A stretch of DNA of 5,894 nucleotides from assembly GCA_002348005.1 (NCBI GenBank), contig DDYQ01000068.1, forward strand, positions 1 to 5,894, read 5' to 3'. How positions within the stretch are numbered: the first letter of the stretch is position 1; every line of letters starts with the position of its first letter. Origin of the DNA: Desulfobacteraceae bacterium UBA2230 (GTDB lineage: Bacteria; Desulfobacterota; Desulfobacteria; Desulfobacterales; Desulfosarcinaceae). Both the position numbers and the translations under genes were made by a program. The notes beneath the pieces are model-generated. The model made no database searches. It worked only from the letters and a program-made list of their open reading frames with translations, and was not told the DNA's origin. Shown here piece by piece: positions 1 through 3,517 of the stretch.

Positions 1-417
1 ACTCTCGGGGAAACGGTGGTTCAGGAGTTTTTCCCCGACGGCACCCGCCGGTCTTATCGCCTCGTTCCGGAAGAAATGGGCCTGCGCCGGGGTGTTTTTG
101 CGGACGTAGCCGCCCGAGGGGATCTCCGAACCGAGGCGGTGCGTTTCCTGCGGGTGATCGGCGGCATCGACCACCCGTCATGTGTCGACCTGGTCTGCGC
201 CAACGCGGGTGCCATTCTCTACGTGGCCGGCAAAGCTTCGGATCTGTCGGCAGGCGTCTCCCGGGCAAGGGAGTTGATCCACACCGGACAAGCACTTGGC
301 AAGCTGTGTCATTGGGTGGCCGTGCAATGCGATGATCTGCGCACGGGGCTGCAACGGTTTACCCAGATCGCCGCCCAGGCCGGGCTGGGCGAAGCGGTGG
401 CGGCCCACCTGGGCTGA
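1..417 (+). CDS. trpD: TrpD-family (anthranilate) phosphoribosyltransferase, C-terminal part, 5' end cut by window
   Basis: The frame is open from the first base and stops at TGA 415-417, so only the C-terminal 138 residues are visible. It reads as the C-terminal half of the alpha/beta domain of the TrpD/nucleoside phosphorylase-like family. The diagnostic stretch is NAGAILYVAGKASDL followed by G-V-S-R-A-R-E-L-I-H-T-G-Q-A-L-G-K-L, which matches the typical TrpD ending (NAA-ALYVAGKA...GV..A.E.I.SG.AL.KL). The upstream part (residues FFPDGTRRSYRLVPEEMGLRR) fits the segment of the family that reads 'Y.l.PE.fGl.r'. The family transfers phosphoribosyl from PRPP to anthranilate in cytoplasmic tryptophan synthesis. 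The PRPP- and anthranilate-binding N-terminal motifs lie outside the window, so a TrpD2/YbiB-like paralogue cannot be excluded. A tail of about 35 residues follows the last family motif. The GTG at 16 is an internal valine, not the start. No tryptophan-operon neighbour is visible downstream. Confidence 0.8.
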   Translation, partial: TLGETVVQEFFPDGTRRSYRLVPEEMGLRRGVFADVAARGDLRTEAVRFLRVIGGIDHPSCVDLVCANAGAILYVAGKASDLSAGVSRARELIHTGQALGKLCHWVAVQCDDLRTGLQRFTQIAAQAGLGEAVAAHLG

Positions 418-565
418 CCGTTTTTCCGACGTTGGTTTATCTGCGACTTGCCGCCGGCCACCCTCTTCGGTCAACCGGTGCTCGCCCGCCCCTAAGGTTC
501 TGAAAGCAAAAGAACGGCTCCGGGTATTGCGATCTGCATTTTCAGTTGTTACGACTTAAATGCAG

Positions 566-581
566 GACGTTACGAAACGTC
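566..581. repeat. Short inverted repeat in the leader of the 603-1663 operon
   Basis: GACGTT (566-571) and AACGTC (576-581) form a perfect 6+6 inverted repeat around the four bases ACGA. It lies just upstream of the ribosome binding site at 591-596. It could be a small operator or an RNA hairpin in the 5' leader. No convincing -35/-10 pair was found in 418-565: TTGCGA at 527 has only a poor -10 partner. The role is therefore open. Confidence 0.3.
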
Positions 582-590
582 TGAATGCTG

Positions 591-596
591 AAGGGA
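591..596 (+). promoter_or_regulatory. Shine-Dalgarno that fixes the start at 603
   Basis: AAGGGA ends six bases before ATG 603. The in-frame ATG at 585 has no comparable purine tract, so 603 is preferred. Confidence 0.65.
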
Positions 597-602
597 TCCG
601 AG

Positions 603-821
603 ATGGTAAGCTGGATCGAGCGTATACCCTACACGCCGCTTGTCATTCTTGCAGTCATCATGCTGTTGGCCCCCTTTCTTCCCATGCCCCATGTTCTGGA
701 AAAGCTGCTGATGCTCAAAGAAGGGAGACTTTCAAGACCCATCGATATTTTCGACCTGCTGTTTCACCTCGCGCCCACGATGCTGCTGATCTTCAAAATC
801 ATACAAAGCACGCGCAAATGA
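603..821 (+). CDS. Small two-helix membrane protein of the conserved family often labelled 'RND transporter'
   Basis: This is a 72-residue protein. Residues 11-29 (TPLVILAVIMLLAPFLPMP) form one hydrophobic helix and about 48-67 (DIFDLLFHLAPTMLLIFKII) a second. A short loop joins them with the pattern PHVLEKL..ML..G.L.RP-IDIFDLL-H..P. That loop pattern is what I recall from a widespread family of roughly 70-80-residue bacterial proteins often annotated 'RND transporter'. The name is misleading, because a two-helix protein cannot be an RND pump, and I know of no established function. It probably sits in the inner membrane with a charged C-terminus (QSTRK). The start at 603 is chosen for its ribosome binding site. 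The hydrolase gene follows on the same strand 59 bp downstream, so the two are probably co-transcribed. Confidence 0.75.
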   Translation: MVSWIERIPYTPLVILAVIMLLAPFLPMPHVLEKLLMLKEGRLSRPIDIFDLLFHLAPTMLLIFKIIQSTRK

Positions 822-880
822 ATATCCAAGCCTGTGAAGAAGGAGCATGGGTTTATAGGCGTATTGCAGAAGGGGCAGGA

Positions 881-1663
881 ATGAGCACCGGACAATTAAA
901 TCTGAATTACCGCCGCTGGGGATCCGGCAAACCGCTGATCATCGTCCATGGGCTTTTCGGATCCGTGGTGAACTGGAAGACTTTCGGTATGCGGCTGGCG
1001 CAGGAGTGGTCGGTATTCGCACTCGACCTGCGCAATCACGGGGACTCCCCGCACCATGCGCAGCTGAACTACACTGTCCTGCGTGAAGATTTAGAAGCGT
1101 TCATGGCGCAGCAGGGCATCGAAAAAGCAATTCTTCTAGGACACTCCCTGGGGGGAAAGGTCGTTATGACCTTTGCCGACCGATTCCCGCAAAAAGCGGA
1201 ACGCCTCATCGTTCTGGACATCGCGCCCAGACCATACCCCACCGGCCACCGCGACCTGCTGCGGGCAATGATCGATCTGGATCTGCAGCGCGTAAAAAGT
1301 CGCAAAGAAGCCCTCGAGGGGCTGGCGGCAGCGATCCCTTCCCTGGCCGTCCGGCAATTTCTGCTCAAAAACCTGGCACGCGGCGGCGATGGTCGCTATC
1401 GCTGGAAAATCAATCTCGACGCGATCCACAAGCATCTTGACGAACTGAGTGAGGGGCCGCGCCTGCAGAACCGGTACCTGAACCCGACCCTGTTCATCCG
1501 CGGCGGAGCATCGACATACATCACCGCAGAAGATGTCGATCTCATACCGAAGTACTACCCGAACGCCCGGGTGGTCACCATAGAGGGCGCCGGCCACTGG
1601 CTGCATGCCGATGCGCGAGAGAAAACCCTGCAAACGATCCATGATTTCCTGCATTCGGAGTGA
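881..1663 (+). CDS. Alpha/beta hydrolase, YbfF/ABHD11-like esterase
   Basis: This is a 260-residue single-domain alpha/beta hydrolase, close to the usual length for YbfF-type esterases. Visible motifs in order are HGLFGS (residues 23-28, oxyanion hole region), LDLRNHGDSPH (48-58), the nucleophile elbow GHSLGG with Ser89 (87-92), LDIAP with Asp113 (the likely acid in this subfamily), VRQFLLKNLARGGDGRYRWKINLDAI (cap region, about 157-182), FIRGG.STYI (205-214) and GAGHWLHAD with catalytic His239. The triad therefore appears intact. The family hydrolyses esters and thioesters such as short acyl-CoAs; the substrate here is unknown. There is no signal peptide, so it is probably cytoplasmic. The ATG at 881 has AGGGG five bases upstream and gives the family-typical N-terminus. 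An in-frame ATG at 818, overlapping the upstream stop as ATGA, would add 21 residues but lacks a good ribosome binding site. It is likely in an operon with the membrane protein at 603-821. Confidence 0.88.
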   Translation: MSTGQLNLNYRRWGSGKPLIIVHGLFGSVVNWKTFGMRLAQEWSVFALDLRNHGDSPHHAQLNYTVLREDLEAFMAQQGIEKAILLGHSLGGKVVMTFADRFPQKAERLIVLDIAPRPYPTGHRDLLRAMIDLDLQRVKSRKEALEGLAAAIPSLAVRQFLLKNLARGGDGRYRWKINLDAIHKHLDELSEGPRLQNRYLNPTLFIRGGASTYITAEDVDLIPKYYPNARVVTIEGAGHWLHADAREKTLQTIHDFLHSE

Positions 1664-1897
1664 TGACGCCAAAAACCGACGGGGCATCCCTGCAGGTTGT
1701 TAAGGAAGTGAACTATCCCGGGCATTGACTTCCCCCGGGTCGCCGAATCCCCTGTAAACGGCCTGGCTTAAAGTTGGTTGAGCCTTTCGAGTGCAGATCC
1801 GGTTCATTTGAAGCGCATGGGCGAAGTATTCGATCGAGGAGACGGCATATCGGCGACCTCCCGGGGGTCCCCACCGCCGATTCGCCATAGGCCGCGA

Positions 1898-2371
1898 TCA
1901 CAGCACGAAGCGCGTGAACAGATAGATTTGCCAGCCGATGACCGCGGAAAAGATCAGCGTGAATACGTTGAGAAACGCGCGGGCCGATACGTTCAAACCG
2001 CGCAGCGGATAATAATTCAGCAGCAGAATAATCGTCACTGCGCCGGCGGTAAGCCCGTACTTCACCGCCACGAAATAGCGCGGGCCGGCTTTGAGCAGCA
2101 GGTCCATGATCGGGTTCAGCTCGACGGCACCGTGCCCGACCAGAACGATCGTCAATACGGCATCACCCAGACTCAACAACAGAACGATGGCCGCCGCGAC
2201 CAGCAAAGGTCTGGGGTAATGGTCAAGCAGGACCAGCTTGCGCCGGTCCTCGATGCGCCGGAGCTGCCGTCGCCGGCCGAACTTGCTCCCGGTCAACTGC
2301 GCCCGCAGAAGGCGTCTGTCGGGTCGCGAACGACGTTCGGGAGGATAGTCTGGATTGTTGGAATGTACCAT
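1898..2371 (-). CDS. DUF5658-type membrane protein with Arg-rich N-terminal tail
   Basis: This is a 157-residue protein. The first 46 residues are cytoplasmic-looking and very basic, with 13 arginines between residues 13 and 44 in clusters such as ERRSRPDRR, GRRRQLRR and EDRR. Three hydrophobic helices follow, at about 55-78, 100-120 and 131-152. Conserved-looking residues are Asp70 at the end of helix 1 (SLGDAVLT), the ELNP motif at 84-87 and Lys104 entering helix 2. This combination (D..T, a G..E.NP loop, K in the second helix, an RR.DRR tail) is what I recognise as DUF5658, whose function is unknown. The start at 2371 is chosen because GAAGGA lies six bases upstream. The in-frame ATG at 2467 would add 32 unrelated residues. 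It is transcribed alone, convergent with the hydrolase operon and divergent from the 2993 gene. Confidence 0.75.
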   Translation of the reverse strand: MVHSNNPDYPPERRSRPDRRLLRAQLTGSKFGRRRQLRRIEDRRKLVLLDHYPRPLLVAAAIVLLLSLGDAVLTIVLVGHGAVELNPIMDLLLKAGPRYFVAVKYGLTAGAVTIILLLNYYPLRGLNVSARAFLNVFTLIFSAVIGWQIYLFTRFVL

Positions 2372-2377
2372 GCGTTT

Positions 2378-2383
2378 TCCTTC
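2378..2383 (-). promoter_or_regulatory. Shine-Dalgarno that fixes the start at 2371
   Basis: On the minus strand GAAGGA is followed by six bases and then ATG at 2371. This supports the shorter form of the DUF5658-type gene over the upstream ATG at 2467. Confidence 0.6.
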
Positions 2384-2687
2384 AGTTTGCCGGTCAAGAA
2401 GGCGTTCACCCCGCTTGAACGTTGCGGCCAGACGGGACGGATGAACATACGCGTCCCCGGTGCCCATGGGGAGATCAAGAACTATGCCATCAACATATTG
2501 TGTACCCCGCTATCGTGATATACAAGATGCCTTTTCCAGATAGGTCATATTCTACCCACAAGGAAATGAAATACACACCCTCGGCCCACTGAGGCGTTTG
2601 CGGAGTCCCGAATGTTAAACCATCGGGCGATGTGCGCTAACCCCTTAACAGAAGGTCGAAAATTTGCCGCGCGCCGTCACACGGTGC

Positions 2688-2735
2688 CGGGCGGCCTGTC
2701 GGTATGTTCACATTGCACCCGACGGTAGCTGCCCG
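2688..2735. repeat. Imperfect inverted repeat
   Basis: CCGGGCGGCCTGTCGG (2687-2702) and CCGACGGTAGCTGCCCG (2719-2735) are imperfect reverse complements (CGGGC.GC...GTCGG), separated by a 16-base AT-richer loop. The pair lies about 200-240 bp upstream of the sigma-54-like promoter. It could be a hairpin from a degraded repeat or a distal binding site. No second copy occurs in the window. Confidence 0.35.
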
Positions 2736-2929
2736 TTTTCGCAAACCCCAGACCCTTTGCCGGCGCAGACGCCGCCTGCGGAACTTCTCGAAGAAGAGTA
2801 ATTAGGAAACAGAGTACATAAATTTCTTTCCATGCTTCATGCAATCTCGGCAGCGCAGGAAAAGTAAAATATCGTTTAACTATTTGATATAAATATTTTT
2901 TCTCACGACTGTCGATTGTGAACCACATT

Positions 2930-2945
2930 TGGCATGCCGAATGCA
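2930..2945 (+). promoter_or_regulatory. Candidate sigma-54 (-24/-12) promoter
   Basis: TGGCATG-CCGA-ATGCA matches the sigma-54 consensus TGGYAYR-N4-TTGCA with one mismatch, the A in place of the first T of the -12 box. The invariant GG (2931-2932) and GC (2943-2944) have the required 12-base register. Transcription would begin near 2956, leaving a leader of about 37 bases that carries the strong ribosome binding site at 2980-2985. The AT-rich DNA immediately upstream fits the need for bending between an enhancer-bound activator and the polymerase. No activator binding site is identified. The strand and distance to the 71-residue gene support it, but short motif matches of this kind also occur by chance. 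Confidence 0.5.
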
Positions 2946-2979
2946 TCAGTACTTTGCAAAAAAAATAAACTGCTTTGGA

Positions 2980-2985
2980 AAGGAG
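2980..2985 (+). promoter_or_regulatory. Strong Shine-Dalgarno for the 71-residue gene
   Basis: AAGGAG lies seven bases before ATG 2993. It is the best ribosome binding site in the window and fixes this start over the alternative TTG at 2975. Confidence 0.75.
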
Positions 2986-2992
2986 AAGCGTC

Positions 2993-3208
2993 ATGATCAG
3001 CATAAAACGAGTGAAAGATTCGACCCGGGAACAACTAATCGGATTTGTCGATAAAAAAGAGGTGTTTTCCATCGAAAGAAGTGTCTTTCAGCCCTTCTGG
3101 AAAGTTTCGCACTACTCGACACTGCCGGACAGCCTGGCCCGAATCAAGGAATACACCAAGTGCATGAACGACATTGTTTTCGCGGCCGAAAGCTCTCGTT
3201 ATCTATGA
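2993..3208 (+). CDS. Unrecognised 71-residue soluble protein
   Basis: I do not recognise this protein. It is 71 residues long, hydrophilic, with no membrane helix and no signal peptide. The N-terminal half reads MISIKRVKDSTREQLIGFVD, followed by KKEVFSIERSVFQPFWKVSHY. The alternating pattern and paired aromatics (F, W, Y) suggest two or three beta-strands. The second half (LPDSLARIKEYTKCMNDIVFAAES) looks like one amphipathic helix with a single cysteine, Cys58. A compact beta-hairpin plus helix fold is therefore plausible. It has a near-ideal ribosome binding site and a sigma-54-like promoter about 50-60 bases upstream, which argue that it is a real, regulated gene. A possible 51-codon ORF follows 71 bp downstream. 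Whether it is a lineage-specific regulator, toxin/antitoxin component or stress protein cannot be judged from the sequence. Confidence 0.7.
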   Translation: MISIKRVKDSTREQLIGFVDKKEVFSIERSVFQPFWKVSHYSTLPDSLARIKEYTKCMNDIVFAAESSRYL

Positions 3209-3217
3209 TTTTCCGGT

Positions 3218-3307
3218 GCTGAAGCAAACCCGGGCGACTTCCATCTAAAGTACCGGGGGGGGAAGACGATGGGAGATAAATGATCGCTATCGGCGAAGCT
3301 GAAGCAA
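3218..3307 (+). repeat. Direct repeat pair GCTGAAGCAA
   Basis: The same ten bases occur at 3218-3227 and 3298-3307, exactly 80 bp apart. The first copy is just after the stop of the 71-residue gene. The second is inside the candidate 51-codon ORF, encoding Glu-Ala-Glu-Ala. The flanks do not match. Chance is a reasonable explanation. Confidence 0.3.
3238..3275 (+). promoter_or_regulatory. Hairpin that would hide the ribosome binding site of the 51-codon ORF
   Basis: CTTCCATC (3238-3245) pairs with GATGGGAG (3268-3275) as eight consecutive pairs including one G-U. The 3' arm contains the whole GGGAG Shine-Dalgarno (3271-3275) in front of ATG 3280. An alternative stem, CCCGG (3229-3233) with CCGGG (3253-3257), would place the anti-Shine-Dalgarno arm in its loop and could compete. 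The loop contains a run of eight G (3255-3262). This is inference from base pairing alone. Confidence 0.3.
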
Positions 3308-3435
3308 GTCTTTTCGAGAATCCGGTCATGCGTAAGCAAAGACTGCCGAGGCGCAGGAGAGTTGGACCCATCGAATCGGCAGCCGACCACCTGCAAGCGA
3401 TTTTGGAAGCCAAGCCAAACCAAAGAACATCGTAA
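3280..3435 (+). CDS. Possible 51-residue small protein
   Basis: This short ORF runs from ATG 3280 to TAA 3433-3435 and occupies what would otherwise be a 309-bp empty stretch. GGGAG lies four bases before the ATG, which is slightly close. The product begins MIAIGEAEASLFENPVMRKQ, continues with a very basic patch RLPRRRR (residues 21-27), and ends in a helix-like ESAADHLQAILEAKPNQRTS. There is no membrane segment. It lies 71 bp after the 71-residue gene and stops 10 bp before the terminator-like hairpin at 3446, which fits the last gene of a short transcription unit. I recognise no family. A random ORF of this length is not rare, so it remains a candidate only. Confidence 0.35.
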   Translation: MIAIGEAEASLFENPVMRKQRLPRRRRVGPIESAADHLQAILEAKPNQRTS

Positions 3436-3445
3436 CGAACTGGAG

Positions 3446-3481
3446 CAGCAAGGCAGGACCGCCACGGGCCCTGCCTTGCTG
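3446..3481. terminator. Strong stem-loop between convergent genes, probable bidirectional terminator
   Basis: CAGCAAGGCAGG (3446-3457) and CCTGCCTTGCTG (3470-3481) form a perfect 12-bp stem with a 12-base loop. It sits 10 bp after the candidate 51-codon ORF on the plus strand and 36 bp after the stop of the Hsp70-family gene on the minus strand, where a shared terminator would be expected. Neither side has a clean run of U. The minus-strand exit is only loosely T-rich, so termination may depend on the stem alone or the element may mainly protect 3' ends. Confidence 0.55.
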
Positions 3482-3517
3482 ACGTTCATGAACCGGCCTT
3501 TGCTTCGCAATATCTGC

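Larger units (their letters stand above)
2372..2929. other. Long divergent intergenic region
   Basis: These 558 bases hold no convincing gene between the divergent starts at 2371 (minus) and 2993 (plus). The left part should contain the promoter of the DUF5658-type gene, but I found no clear -35/-10 pair. Around 2607-2627 CCCGA and TCGGG can form a short hairpin. A 38-codon ORF at 2612-2728 (plus) has GGAG six bases before its ATG and ends VCSHCTRR; it is too short and unsupported to call. From 2688 to 2790 the DNA is GC-rich with several small dyads, including CGGCG-CAGA-CGCCG at 2761-2774. From about 2800 it turns abruptly AT-rich, only about a third G+C between 2861 and 2990, with runs such as TTTGATATAAATATTTTTT. 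That is the kind of sequence that bends and could host IHF upstream of a sigma-54 promoter. Confidence 0.6.

Noticed and set aside
847..858. Micro-ORF ATG GGT TTA TAG with AGGAG in front
   Set aside because: It encodes only three residues. The purine-rich stretch lies between two genes with their own ribosome binding sites, and nothing else supports a leader peptide.
560..880. Upstream extension of the hydrolase to 560 or 818
   Set aside because: The frame is open back to 560 but overlaps the whole membrane-protein gene. The family-typical N-terminus and the best ribosome binding site are at 881. ATG 818 (ATGA overlap) remains a minor alternative.
1717..1739. CCCGGG...CCCGGG as a terminator of the hydrolase operon
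   Set aside because: The 6-bp stem with an 11-base loop has no T-run after it, and each arm is itself a palindrome, so the pairing is weakly informative.
1778..2518. 246-codon plus-strand ORF
   Set aside because: It is antisense to the DUF5658-type gene and has a Q- and R-rich shadow-like translation.
2706..2923. Inverted heptamers GTTCACA (2706-2712) and TGTGAAC (2917-2923) as activator or CRP-like sites
   Set aside because: Neither half has the full TGTGA-N6-TCACA partner. A seven-base match 200 bp apart is expected by chance.
2677..3072. 131-codon minus-strand ORF
   Set aside because: It has no ribosome binding site before its ATG and runs across the promoter, ribosome binding site and start of the 71-residue gene. 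The protein has no coherent domain pattern.
3209..3360. Possible c-di-GMP (GEMM-I) riboswitch, prompted by GCAAACC at 3224 and GCAAAG at 3336
   Set aside because: The two motifs are about 110 bases apart instead of about 30, and the conserved GGACGCAAAG core and second stem are missing.
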